DNA of 64,000 nt from Candidatus Gastranaerophilales bacterium (GTDB lineage: Bacteria > Cyanobacteriota > Vampirovibrionia > Gastranaerophilales > Gastranaerophilaceae), in NCBI GenBank assembly GCA_944324905.1, contig CALUYB010000002.1:109282-173281 (forward strand), written 5' to 3'. The notes below the pieces were generated by a model, which was given only the letters and a program-made list of their open reading frames with translations, had not been told where the DNA came from and ran no database searches. Positions 9,153-18,408 of the stretch are shown one piece after another (position 1 is the first letter of the stretch; each line of letters begins with the position of its first letter). The translations under genes and the position numbers were made by a program.

Positions 9153-10211
9153 TTATTTACAGATTTTTTTAATATTTTCTAAATAATTTTTTGCACATTT
9201 GTAATATTCAAGTTCTTGGGCAAGTTTAATTGCACTAGATGAAATTTTGCTTAATTCTTCCTTGTCCGTAGAAATTATTTTTTTTATGACTGCTGCAATA
9301 TTTTCTTTACTAGGTTCTACAATAAAACCGTTTTTATTGTTTTGTATAAACCCATCCATACCGCTGTTTTTGCTGCAAATTACAATACAGCCCTTAGCTA
9401 GTGCCTCAAGGTAGCTTAAGCCAAAAGTTTCTTTCTTTGATGGCAAAATAAAAATTTGCGCTCCTTCAAGTGCTTCTAAAACTTCTTGCCTTGGTCTTTG
9501 TCCCATAAATTTTATATTTAAATTTTGTGCCATTTTTTTTAATTTTTTTTCTTCATATCCACTGCCATAAATTTCAAGAGGCACATTTTTAATTTCTTTC
9601 ATTGCTAAAATCAGCTCTTTTAAATTTTTTCTTTTAATAAGAGATGACGCGCAAATAATTTTTAATTTTTTCTCTTTAAAAGGCGCACTTGTAATTTCTT
9701 CTTTTTTTATTCCTGAGGGGGCTAAAAAAACATTTTCAAAGGGTAATTTATCTCTAATCCAATATGAGCGCGCGCCAACTTTGTCTGCGTTTTCAAGCGC
9801 ATTTTTTAAAGTTGAGGCAAAGTAAAATTTATATTTTTCAAGAACTTCAATGTCGCTTGAGTGGCAAATTGCAATGTGTGGCTTTTTAAATTTGTTTTTA
9901 ATTTTTGCCCCACACATATTGCCTGATGGCATATGCGATACAATAACATCAAAGTCTTTAGGCACTTTTGGATTTAAATAAAAAGGCAATAAAAAGTTTT
10001 GATTATAAATTTTAATCCCATTGCGCTCATACCAGCCTTGTTTAAATGGTTTTCTGCCTCTTAGAATTGAGTTTAAAATTAAATCTGCCCTTAAAACACT
10101 AATTTCGCAGCCTAAATCTTTAAGTGCAAGCGCAAAATTTTCAATTGCCAAAGGTATGCCTTTGTGTTTTTCTTCAAGCGGATATAAGTCTGTAACTAAA
10201 AGTATTTTCAT
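9153..10211 (-). CDS. GT4-type glycosyltransferase
   Basis: GT-B fold glycosyltransferase, retaining type. The C-terminal donor-binding half is clear: a GSGYEEKKLKK stretch, FMGQRPRQEVLEALEGA, and the E-x7-E motif in KKETFGLSYLEALAKG. The N-terminal half starts MKILLVTDLYPLEEKHKGIP and contains HMPSGNMCGAKIK and AICHSSDIEVLEKY. No signal or membrane segment is seen. The ATG at 10211 directly abuts the glyS stop. Substrate cannot be told; surface polysaccharide or glycolipid assembly is the usual role. Confidence 0.88.
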   Translation of the reverse strand: MKILLVTDLYPLEEKHKGIPLAIENFALALKDLGCEISVLRADLILNSILRGRKPFKQGWYERNGIKIYNQNFLLPFYLNPKVPKDFDVIVSHMPSGNMCGAKIKNKFKKPHIAICHSSDIEVLEKYKFYFASTLKNALENADKVGARSYWIRDKLPFENVFLAPSGIKKEEITSAPFKEKKLKIICASSLIKRKNLKELILAMKEIKNVPLEIYGSGYEEKKLKKMAQNLNIKFMGQRPRQEVLEALEGAQIFILPSKKETFGLSYLEALAKGCIVICSKNSGMDGFIQNNKNGFIVEPSKENIAAVIKKIISTDKEELSKISSSAIKLAQELEYYKCAKNYLENIKKICK

Positions 10212-12272
10212 CTACAGGTATTGAAAATCGCAAACTTTTGAGAATTTTTCTTTTAAAAGATTTAAAAGTGCAATTCTGTTGTTTTTGATTTTTTCATCTT
10301 TATCCATAACAAGAACTTTATCAAAGAAATTATCAATAGGTTCAACTAAATTTTCAAGATTTGTGGTGTATTCTTTGATATTTTTTTCATTAGCATTTTG
10401 TTTTTTTATGGCCTCAAAAAGCGCTTTTTCTTCATTTAGTATAAAGAGTTTTTCATCAACTTGCGCTACAGTTGCCTCTTTTGCAATTCTTAGCACCCTG
10501 TTTGCAGCTTCAGATAGCTTTTTGAAGCTTTCTTTTTGGGATTCTTCTTTTATAAATTTTGCTCTTGATAAAAACTCCTCAAGGTTTTCAAGCGGATTGC
10601 TTATAGCGCTTGCCTTTAGGATGTTTTGACTAAATTCTTTTTCATACATTATATTTAGTCTGTTTAGAATGAATTCATATACATCATCTTTTGTTTCATT
10701 TTCAAGGGGTATATTAAATTCTCTAGACAATGTATCTAGTGAATTATCAATAAGGGTTTTTAAATTTAATTTTAAATTGTTGTTAATTAATATTCTTAAA
10801 ATACCAATTGCAGCGCGTCTTGCACCAAGAGGGTCGTTTGAACCTGTCGGGCGTTTTTTCTTCATTTTACCCTGAGTAGAGATGAAAAGTGCGCAAATTG
10901 TATCAACTTTATCTGCAATTGAAACTACTTGTCCCTCAATTTTTGAAGGTGTTTCGCTGTATGCGCTTAATGGGAAATAGTGCTCTTTTATTGCAAGTGC
11001 AATATTTTCTTTTTCGCCTGATTTTAGTGCATAATTTTCGCCTATAAAACCTTGGAGTTCAGTAAATTCAAACACAAGTTGTGTGCTTAGGTCTGCTTTG
11101 CATAGTTTTGCCGAGCGTAAAATATCTGTGTCATTAATTTTTAATTGAGCGCAAATTTCCCTGCAAAGGCTTATTATTCTTTGTGTTTTATCGTATAAAG
11201 TTCCTAAGCCCTTTTGGAAAGTCATGCCCTTTAGTGCTTCAACCTTGTTTTCAAGAGATGTTTTGGTATCTTCTTTATAAAAGAATATACCATCTTCAAG
11301 CCTTGCACTAACTACTCTTTGGTTTCCTGCTTTAATATTGTCCATTGACTCTTTGTCTGTGCCGACAAAATTTGCCATAGTTATAAAATGGTTGGATAAT
11401 TTTCCGTCACTTTGCCACAAAGGAAAATATCTTTGGTGTTTTGACATAACTGTTGTTGTAACAATGTCAGGAATTTCAAGATATTTTTTATCAAAATCGC
11501 ACAATACAGGGATTGGATATTCTGTAATGTAAGTTACTTCTTCAAGTAAATCATCTAAATTTTCAAAGTTAATGACTGTATTTATTTCTTTTGCGCATTT
11601 TGTTGCGCTTTCAATAATGACATTTTTTCTTTCTTCAACATCAACAATTACGTTTGCTTTTTTTAAGTCGTCAATATAAGTTTTTGCATTTGTAATTGTT
11701 ACATTTTTATTTGGAGAAAATCTGTGACCAAGAGTTTTATTTGTTGAAGTTTTATCTAAAACTTTTAGCGGTAAAATGTCGTTATTGTAGAGTGCTACAA
11801 TATTTTCAATAGGACGGGAGAATTTTTCGTCATGATTTCCCCAGCGCATAAAATGCGGACCTTGCAGTTTGAAAATAATTTTTTCAATGTTTTCGCTTAA
11901 AATTTCTTTTGTGCTTTTGCCTTTGATTTCAATCTTTGCCCAAATGTAATTATCTTTTTGGTATAAATCTTTTTCCTCTACATTATTTTTTTTAGCAAAA
12001 CCTAATGCAGCAGGGGTGTACGCACCGTTAGTATCAAGTGCAATATTTAAAATAGGGCCTTTTGCCTCTTTTAAAATATCCTTTTGTTTGTCTGTTAAAT
12101 CAAAAACCATAACGGCAAGACGTCTTGGTGTTGCTTGAACATCAAGTTTTTTGTACTCTATGCCGTATTCGCTAAAAAGGTTTTCAAATGCGCATTTTAG
12201 TTGTTTTTGCGCTTCCGGTATAAATTTATATGGTAGTTCTTGAACCAATATTTCTAATAAAAAATCACTCAT
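10212..12272 (-). CDS. glyS: glycyl-tRNA synthetase beta subunit
   Basis: Beta chain of the tetrameric bacterial glycyl-tRNA synthetase. The 686-residue protein matches full length: MSDFLLEILVQELPYKFIPEA at the start, the TPRRLAVMV motif, HFMRWGNHDEKFSRPIENIVAL, the HD-like region (LCKADLSTQLVFEFTELQGFIGENYA), and the RRAAIGILRIL helix. The alpha gene glyQ is not adjacent, which matches the separated glyQ/glyS arrangement of cyanobacteria. The C-terminal part is the tRNA-contacting region. Confidence 0.95.
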   Translation of the reverse strand: MSDFLLEILVQELPYKFIPEAQKQLKCAFENLFSEYGIEYKKLDVQATPRRLAVMVFDLTDKQKDILKEAKGPILNIALDTNGAYTPAALGFAKKNNVEEKDLYQKDNYIWAKIEIKGKSTKEILSENIEKIIFKLQGPHFMRWGNHDEKFSRPIENIVALYNNDILPLKVLDKTSTNKTLGHRFSPNKNVTITNAKTYIDDLKKANVIVDVEERKNVIIESATKCAKEINTVINFENLDDLLEEVTYITEYPIPVLCDFDKKYLEIPDIVTTTVMSKHQRYFPLWQSDGKLSNHFITMANFVGTDKESMDNIKAGNQRVVSARLEDGIFFYKEDTKTSLENKVEALKGMTFQKGLGTLYDKTQRIISLCREICAQLKINDTDILRSAKLCKADLSTQLVFEFTELQGFIGENYALKSGEKENIALAIKEHYFPLSAYSETPSKIEGQVVSIADKVDTICALFISTQGKMKKKRPTGSNDPLGARRAAIGILRILINNNLKLNLKTLIDNSLDTLSREFNIPLENETKDDVYEFILNRLNIMYEKEFSQNILKASAISNPLENLEEFLSRAKFIKEESQKESFKKLSEAANRVLRIAKEATVAQVDEKLFILNEEKALFEAIKKQNANEKNIKEYTTNLENLVEPIDNFFDKVLVMDKDEKIKNNRIALLNLLKEKFSKVCDFQYL

Positions 12273-12402
12273 AAGTTAATTTTATTACAAAAGAAATATT
12301 AAAAGCAAGGTTTAAGAAATATTAAGATTTGTTTAGCTAACTTATCATTCTTGAAATTATATTAATTATGTGTCATTTTATTATCTGAGAGGATGTATTT
12401 TG

Positions 12403-13911
12403 ATGTCACAATTCAATGATGCAACTTTAAAAATAAGTGACGAGCAGGCAAATTATGCCAGAAAAATCAGCTCAAGAATGACCCAACCTTTGGCAAGACG
12501 CAAAGGTCTTGTTGATTTATTGGGTATTATGTGTGCGATTGATTACTTTAAAAATTCAGGTTTTAAAGTTAATAATTCAAGAAGCTTGCATAGAATTGCA
12601 GAGGTCTTTGAAGAATTTAAAATTAATGATATATACATTAATAATTATAGAATTGATGTAATTTCAAGGTTTAGAGATTCAAAAATAAAAATCCCATCTA
12701 TCCATAAAGAATATGGTTGTCAGCCTGATTATTACGTTGTTGTTGACCTGAGCGAAAGACTAAGAGAAGCAAAAGTGTTAGGATATTTCAAGGCTGCAGA
12801 TGTTGCATTTTTAAATTATTCCGGTGATTACATAGAAGTTGATGATTTATATTTAAAAAGCATGCGTGCGCTATGCTTGGAATTGAAAAAACCTGCTTAC
12901 CCTAAGCAAATAATTGGTAAACATTTAGATTGCATGTCTTTGTTTTTAAGATTTATAGATAATGAGCTTGTTGCAAGTAATAAAAAATTATTGATTCAGC
13001 ACCTTGTTACCTGTCCTGCATGTACTAAAAAATTAGCTGATGTAATTGACTTTAACAGAACTGTAAATGCAATTTCAAATGTTTCAGAATTTTTGAGCGA
13101 AGGCAGCAGTCAAGAATTTAACGACGACGATGAGATTATGGCATCTTTTAAAAGAACGTCCATGAAGGCAAAAAAGAAAAGTGACCCCATTGGATTGAAA
13201 GATAGTGCAAATAATTTTGAAAAAGTTGAAAAAGAAAAATGCAATATTATTGATGGTATTTTTAATAATGTTGAAAAAATAGAAGCTTCAAAATTTTTAG
13301 CAATTTTGGGCGGCAGAAAGAAAAAAATAATTATAACATCTGCAATTGTCTTAATATTTTTAATATCTTCAATTTTTATTGCAGTTAAAAATTCTAATTC
13401 ACATATTTCTTCAATTTCAGATATTGATAGCGATTATTCTCAAGACATTGATTACAATTCAAGGCAAAGAAATGAATTTACTTCATCTCAAAATTTACCT
13501 CAAGAAGTCTATGGCACAAATAATACACTGGACTACTCTCTTGCAACTCAAACAACGGGTGAACCTCTTGTTGCAACGATAAATAAAATATCTTGGGAAG
13601 TTCCTGAAAATATTGCTAACAAGGCAAATTACGCAAGATTTTTGCAACTTGTGGGTAAAAATGTGAAATTGAATTTGCAAAATGATTTGCTGCTTTCTAA
13701 TGATTTTGCAAAAAACAGTGTAATCAAGTTGAGTATTAGAATTTCAAGCAGCGGCGAGATTATAGATATGAAAATCTTGCAAAGTTCAGGTTCTGTACCG
13801 ATTGACAATATAATTAAAAAAAGCGTGTCCGAGTCATTACAATACATGAAACCGCCATCACATGGCTTAATTTCGCGTCCGTTAGAAGTTGTGCTTGTAA
13901 TTAGCCTCTAA
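12403..13911 (+). CDS. membrane protein with zinc-finger-like motif and TonB-C-like domain
   Basis: The frame opens at a GTG (12370), but the ATG at 12403 follows a ribosome site GAGAGGA and is preferred (502 residues). Residues 1-200 form an unrecognised domain, loosely like cyanobacterial DUF1822 proteins (low certainty). Next comes a HLVTCPACTKKL motif resembling anti-sigma zinc-binding motifs. A single membrane helix follows (IIITSAIVLIFLISSIFIAV), then a Ser/Asn linker, and a C-terminal domain with the TonB-C pattern (SSGEIIDMKILQSSGSVPIDNIIKKSV...MKPP). The layout suggests a cytoplasmic sensor half joined to an extracytoplasmic TonB-like half. It overlaps the 3' end of recG by 11 bases. 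Confidence 0.7.
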   Translation: MSQFNDATLKISDEQANYARKISSRMTQPLARRKGLVDLLGIMCAIDYFKNSGFKVNNSRSLHRIAEVFEEFKINDIYINNYRIDVISRFRDSKIKIPSIHKEYGCQPDYYVVVDLSERLREAKVLGYFKAADVAFLNYSGDYIEVDDLYLKSMRALCLELKKPAYPKQIIGKHLDCMSLFLRFIDNELVASNKKLLIQHLVTCPACTKKLADVIDFNRTVNAISNVSEFLSEGSSQEFNDDDEIMASFKRTSMKAKKKSDPIGLKDSANNFEKVEKEKCNIIDGIFNNVEKIEASKFLAILGGRKKKIIITSAIVLIFLISSIFIAVKNSNSHISSISDIDSDYSQDIDYNSRQRNEFTSSQNLPQEVYGTNNTLDYSLATQTTGEPLVATINKISWEVPENIANKANYARFLQLVGKNVKLNLQNDLLLSNDFAKNSVIKLSIRISSSGEIIDMKILQSSGSVPIDNIIKKSVSESLQYMKPPSHGLISRPLEVVLVISL

Positions 13912-16330
13912 AAAGATTATGTTTTAGGACTTCTTCTCTAAGCCCTCTAAAGTTGTCAATATCATATTTTTTAACAAAATCAAGCGCACAAGCACGTGCT
14001 TTTTCAAGTATTTCAATGTCATTAACGACATCTGCAAGCCCGAAATCAGGAATGCCGCTTTGTCTTGTTCCTAAAAATTCCCCTGGGCCTCTTAACTCAA
14101 GGTCTTTTTGCGCAATAATAAAACCGTTATTTGTTTGAGTCATTATTTTTAGCCTGTTTCTGACTTGTTTTGAGGCTGAAGTGCTTACAAGTATGCAATA
14201 AGACTGTTTGTCATTACGACCTACGCGCCCTCTTAGTTGGTGGAGTTGTGAAAGTCCGAATCTTTCCGCGTTTTCAATAATCATAACGGTTGAATTTGGT
14301 ACATCTACACCCACTTCCACAACTGTTGTAGAAACTAAAATATCGTATTTTTTTTCTTTAAAATCAAGCATTACCTGCTCTTTTTCTTCTGCTTTTAGTT
14401 TTCCATGTAACAGCCCGATTTTATAATCCTTAAATTCTCCTTCTTGAAGTTTTTGCGCCTCTTGAGTAGCGTTTTTTGCACTTATTGTTTCGCTTTCATC
14501 AATTAACGGGTAGACAATGTAGGCTTGATGACCCATTGCAATTTGCTCTTTTATCAACTTATAAGCCTCTTTTCGACCTTGCGCACCGACAAGAGTCGTG
14601 ATAATCGGCAGTCTTCCCTTTGGCAGCTCGTCAATTGTTGTAATGTCTAAATCGCCATGCATTGTAAGTGCCAGAGTTCGCGGTATAGGTGTTGCAGTCA
14701 TAGTAAGCATTTGCGGATACTCACCTTTTGTAAGCAATTTTGAGCGTTGTTTTACCCCAAACCTGTGCTGTTCGTCTATTACAACCGCGCCAAGGTTATT
14801 AAACTCAACTCCTTCTTGAATAAGGGCGTGAGTGCCTACTGCAATGTGCATTTGTCCGTTTTTGAGCGATGTGAGCATTTCGTTTCGGATTTTTGTGCCG
14901 TGTTTACCTAAAAACAGCCCTACGCTTAAATTTAGTGGTGTCAGCCAGTTTATAAAATTTTTGTAATGTTGTGTTGCAAGAATTTCTGTAGGTGCCATAA
15001 TTGCCCCCTGATAGCCGTTTTCAATGGCACAAAGGAGCATAATGCAAGCTACAACTGTTTTTCCGCTACCAACATCTCCTTGTAAAAGTCTTTGCATAGG
15101 TTCTTTAGAATTTAAATCGTTTGTAATTTCTTCAACTGCTTTTTTTTGCGCGTCGGTGAGTTCAAAAGGCAAACTTTCTATAAATTTTCTAACAAGCCCG
15201 TCACGCTTGATTTTTAGCTGAATAGAGGTATTTTTTCTGTTTGCTTCGCGAACAAGTGCCAAATTTAACTGCAAGGTAAAAAGCTCGTCAAAAACTATTC
15301 TGTAGCGTGCTTTATCGGCTTCTTCACGCGTTTTTGGCAAATGTATTTTTCTTATGGCTTCACTTTTTTCTATTAAATTATTTTCTTCTTTTATGTATTG
15401 CGGCATAAAATCTTGAATTTTTGAACAATGTTTTTCAATTGCGCTTTTTATAGCGTTAGTCAAAGTTTTTGAGCTTAAATTTTCGGTGAGCGGATACACC
15501 GGAACTATCTTTCCACTGTTTATGAGTTCGTCATCTTCATAGCAAAAATCACAAGTCATAACTTGCACTTCAGGTTTATCTATTGTTATTTTATTTGTGT
15601 AGGAGTCCTTTTTCACTGTTCCAAATACTAAAACACTGGAGCCAAGCGGGTATTGTGCTTTATACCTTTCAAGCATTCTTCTGTTTTTTAATTTATAGAA
15701 AAAACTCAAAGTAATTTCGCCTGTACCATCGCCAATTGTAAGGTTTAGGACGGTTAATTTTTTAAGGGTTAAATAAGCACTTACCTTTTTAATTGTTGCA
15801 AAAACCGTTACCTGCTCGCCTATCTTAAGATTTGCAATTTTTACTCTGCCTTGATAATCCACGTATCTTTTAGGGTAGTATTCAAGCAAATCTTTAACGG
15901 TAAAAATTCCAAGCTTGTTGAAAAGCGGCGCGGTTTTAGGCCCAACACCTTTTACAAATTGCACATCTATTTCAGATATATCATCAGTGTAAGGTTTTTT
16001 AACTTCAGGCACATCTTCTTTTTTGGGTATTCTAACTTGCGGTTTAATCAGTTTTTTAAAGTACGCAAAAGTTTCTGCCAAAAGCTCAACACTGTACATT
16101 CTTGCACTTACTGAATCGATGTGGTATTGCTCAAAGTGCGCAATTAGCTTTTCTACCCTATGGCGTTCTGTTTTGTTGATTTTCCTTAAAACTGTATTTA
16201 GGGTAGAGAGTACAAACTTTGAAAAACAAGTTTTTTTGCCCACAAAATCTATGTATTTGTGTTCCATTTCTATTTTGCAAGAGGCAATAATTTTTTTATG
16301 AATTTCATCAAAGCTTGAAAACTTATTCAT
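13901..16330 (-). CDS. recG: ATP-dependent DNA helicase RecG, N-terminally extended
   Basis: Reverses stalled replication forks and processes recombination intermediates. The helicase core shows Walker A QGDVGSGKT, the DEQHRFG box, TATPIPRTLALT, and the C-terminal HQLRGRVGRNDKQSYCIL. The wedge/OB domain begins at about residue 120 (QFVKGVGPKTAPLFNKLGI). About 115 residues precede it, making 809 in total against roughly 690 in E. coli. Cyanobacterial RecG proteins carry a similar extension. Starts at ATG 16330 and lies eight bases upstream of nothing coding on its own strand except the cyclase gene, which precedes it. Confidence 0.95.
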   Translation of the reverse strand: MNKFSSFDEIHKKIIASCKIEMEHKYIDFVGKKTCFSKFVLSTLNTVLRKINKTERHRVEKLIAHFEQYHIDSVSARMYSVELLAETFAYFKKLIKPQVRIPKKEDVPEVKKPYTDDISEIDVQFVKGVGPKTAPLFNKLGIFTVKDLLEYYPKRYVDYQGRVKIANLKIGEQVTVFATIKKVSAYLTLKKLTVLNLTIGDGTGEITLSFFYKLKNRRMLERYKAQYPLGSSVLVFGTVKKDSYTNKITIDKPEVQVMTCDFCYEDDELINSGKIVPVYPLTENLSSKTLTNAIKSAIEKHCSKIQDFMPQYIKEENNLIEKSEAIRKIHLPKTREEADKARYRIVFDELFTLQLNLALVREANRKNTSIQLKIKRDGLVRKFIESLPFELTDAQKKAVEEITNDLNSKEPMQRLLQGDVGSGKTVVACIMLLCAIENGYQGAIMAPTEILATQHYKNFINWLTPLNLSVGLFLGKHGTKIRNEMLTSLKNGQMHIAVGTHALIQEGVEFNNLGAVVIDEQHRFGVKQRSKLLTKGEYPQMLTMTATPIPRTLALTMHGDLDITTIDELPKGRLPIITTLVGAQGRKEAYKLIKEQIAMGHQAYIVYPLIDESETISAKNATQEAQKLQEGEFKDYKIGLLHGKLKAEEKEQVMLDFKEKKYDILVSTTVVEVGVDVPNSTVMIIENAERFGLSQLHQLRGRVGRNDKQSYCILVSTSASKQVRNRLKIMTQTNNGFIIAQKDLELRGPGEFLGTRQSGIPDFGLADVVNDIEILEKARACALDFVKKYDIDNFRGLREEVLKHNLFRG

Positions 16331-16338
16331 AAAAACAA

Positions 16339-18291
16339 TTATACATTAAGGAGTCTTAAAACCTCATAAATGTTAATTTTCTTTGCTTTACCTCGAATAG
16401 AAACTTCTCTTATTTTAATTACATCAACATGTTTTTGAACTTGTTCAAAGGTTTCCTGACTTATTAAAAATTTAGTTCGGTAAACTTTGTTGTAGTTTTC
16501 AATTCTTGAGGCTGTGTTTACAGTGTCGCCTATAACTGTGTATTCAAGTCTTTCTTCAGAGCCGATGTTGCCAACAAAAGCCTCTCCTGTTGAAATTCCT
16601 ACTCCTATTTCAATTTTAGGTTTACCCTCATCCAGCCATTTTTCTTGCAATTGTTTTACTTTTTTTAGCATATTGTCTGCGCACTTTACAGCGTCAAGCG
16701 CGTGGTGATTGTTTTCAATGGGTTCGCCAAAAACAGCTAAAACCGCATCGCCCATAAATTTATTTAAAATTCCGTTGTGTTTTTCGATAATGGGTACGAT
16801 TGCCGTAAAATATTCATTTAAAATTTTTGTAACTTCTTCTGCGCTCAGTCTTTCACTTATTGATGTAAAGCCTCTAATGTCTGCAAAAAGCACTGTTACA
16901 TTTGCCCTTTTGCCGCCAAGTTTAACCGAGTCAATATTATTTACAACATTTTGCATAACGTCGCGCGACAGGTATTTGCTCATTGCGGATTGGATTTTTT
17001 CTTTTTTTCTGCCTTCAAGTAAATATCTGTACAGATAAGCGCACCCTATTGCAAAAAGTATAAAAATTTCAGGCAAGATTAAATTTATTGCAATTTTGTT
17101 GCTGAACATAAAAAATGCAAAAATTAAATACATAAACATCAAACAAGCGCAGGAAAGTATAGCTATTGGTATTGGTAGTGCGCAAACAAGTACAAAAGCT
17201 ATAATAAAGACAAGAGCAACATTTAAAATGTTATAAAGTTCGCTTGTGTTTTTGTAAAATTCATTATTTATAATGTTATCAAGATTTGTAGCTTGTATGT
17301 CGACACCTGAAAAAGTGTCTGAAATTGGGGTTCTTTTAACATCTTGCAGGGCTTGAGCATTGGCATTTGCGCCGACAAAAACAATTTTATCTTTAAAAAT
17401 TTCACTGTCTAATATTGGTGTTTCGCCATTTTTAATGGCTTCCAGTGACTTTATAACGTCAGATGCGGAGATTTTTTGGTGCGAATACAGACCGTCATCG
17501 GTTTTGTAAAAATAAATATTTGAATAAGCTATCCCGTATTTATTTGTAATGGGCATTTTAAGGGAATATTCATTGTTTTTCGCAAGCAAATATTTGTCTG
17601 TCAGTACAAAATGCTTAATTCCTGTGTGTTTAGAGTACATTAAAAGCCCCAAAGACGGGTATAGCTTGCCTTTGTAGTTTATTACCTGATCAACTTTTCT
17701 TATATAACCGTCGTTGTCCAAGTTGGTATTAACTGAGCCTAAGCTTTTTATGTTTGTAAAATAGTCCTTTTGAAAAGTGCTAAAACTCTTGTAATCGCTT
17801 TCTTTTTTGTATTTTGCACTTCTTTTGTCTTCGATAACTATGTCATTTTTTTCAAAAAGTAATTTTTCATATTCTTTTTCATCTATGTTTTTAAACGGGG
17901 TGTTCACAAAACCAACGCCCGCGCTTAGAGTATTCAATTGTGCAATTTGATTAAAGAATTTTTTATCAGCAAGCGGATTTTCTGTATCAGGTGCCACTAT
18001 TATTGCGTCATAGCCTATTTGTTTTGCTTTGGTGTAATTTTCAATATATTCAAAAATCTCACCGTAGCGAGTTCTTTTCCAGGGCCAACGACCAAGCTGA
18101 TGGAGCGATTTATCATCTATAACAACCATTATAATGTCATCTGACGCTTTTGCACTTTGGGTTGTCATTTTGACCAAAAAATTGTAAGACTTTGGTTCAA
18201 ATATTGTCACACCAAGAAAATAAACGATAAAAAATATTAATATCGAAGAAAAAGCAAGTAATATCAGAGATTTTTTGTGTGAGATTCTCAT
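16339..18291 (-). CDS. CHASE2-domain class III adenylate/guanylate cyclase
   Basis: Membrane-bound nucleotide cyclase with an extracytoplasmic sensor. Order of parts: an N-terminal membrane helix (residues 8-30), a CHASE2 sensor (about 35-340, with DDIIMVVIDDKSLHQLGRWPWKRTRYGEIF), three closely spaced membrane helices (about 350-425), and a class III catalytic domain (about 455-640). The catalytic domain has both metal-binding motifs, TVLFADIRGFTSISERLS and FMGDAVLAVFGEP, plus IGVGISTGEAFVGNIGS. Nucleotide choice (ATP or GTP) cannot be read safely. Such proteins are frequent in cyanobacteria. It is transcribed towards recG with a gap of eight bases. Confidence 0.92.
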   Translation of the reverse strand: MRISHKKSLILLAFSSILIFFIVYFLGVTIFEPKSYNFLVKMTTQSAKASDDIIMVVIDDKSLHQLGRWPWKRTRYGEIFEYIENYTKAKQIGYDAIIVAPDTENPLADKKFFNQIAQLNTLSAGVGFVNTPFKNIDEKEYEKLLFEKNDIVIEDKRSAKYKKESDYKSFSTFQKDYFTNIKSLGSVNTNLDNDGYIRKVDQVINYKGKLYPSLGLLMYSKHTGIKHFVLTDKYLLAKNNEYSLKMPITNKYGIAYSNIYFYKTDDGLYSHQKISASDVIKSLEAIKNGETPILDSEIFKDKIVFVGANANAQALQDVKRTPISDTFSGVDIQATNLDNIINNEFYKNTSELYNILNVALVFIIAFVLVCALPIPIAILSCACLMFMYLIFAFFMFSNKIAINLILPEIFILFAIGCAYLYRYLLEGRKKEKIQSAMSKYLSRDVMQNVVNNIDSVKLGGKRANVTVLFADIRGFTSISERLSAEEVTKILNEYFTAIVPIIEKHNGILNKFMGDAVLAVFGEPIENNHHALDAVKCADNMLKKVKQLQEKWLDEGKPKIEIGVGISTGEAFVGNIGSEERLEYTVIGDTVNTASRIENYNKVYRTKFLISQETFEQVQKHVDVIKIREVSIRGKAKKINIYEVLRLLNV

Positions 18292-18358
18292 TAAAATATT
18301 TTACTTTATATGGCGTAAAAATAAAATACATAATTAATACGGGATTTATAAATAAATT

Positions 18359-18387
18359 TTGGAAATTAAAAAATACTTTGTTATAAT
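18359..18387 (+). promoter_or_regulatory. sigma-70-type promoter for ctpA
   Basis: TTGGAA at 18359-18364 and perfect TATAAT at 18382-18387 with a 17-base spacer, followed by a strong ribosome site AGAGGAGAG just before the ATG at 18409. Confidence 0.7.
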
Positions 18388-18408
18388 ATCTATTAAAGAG
18401 GAGAGATT

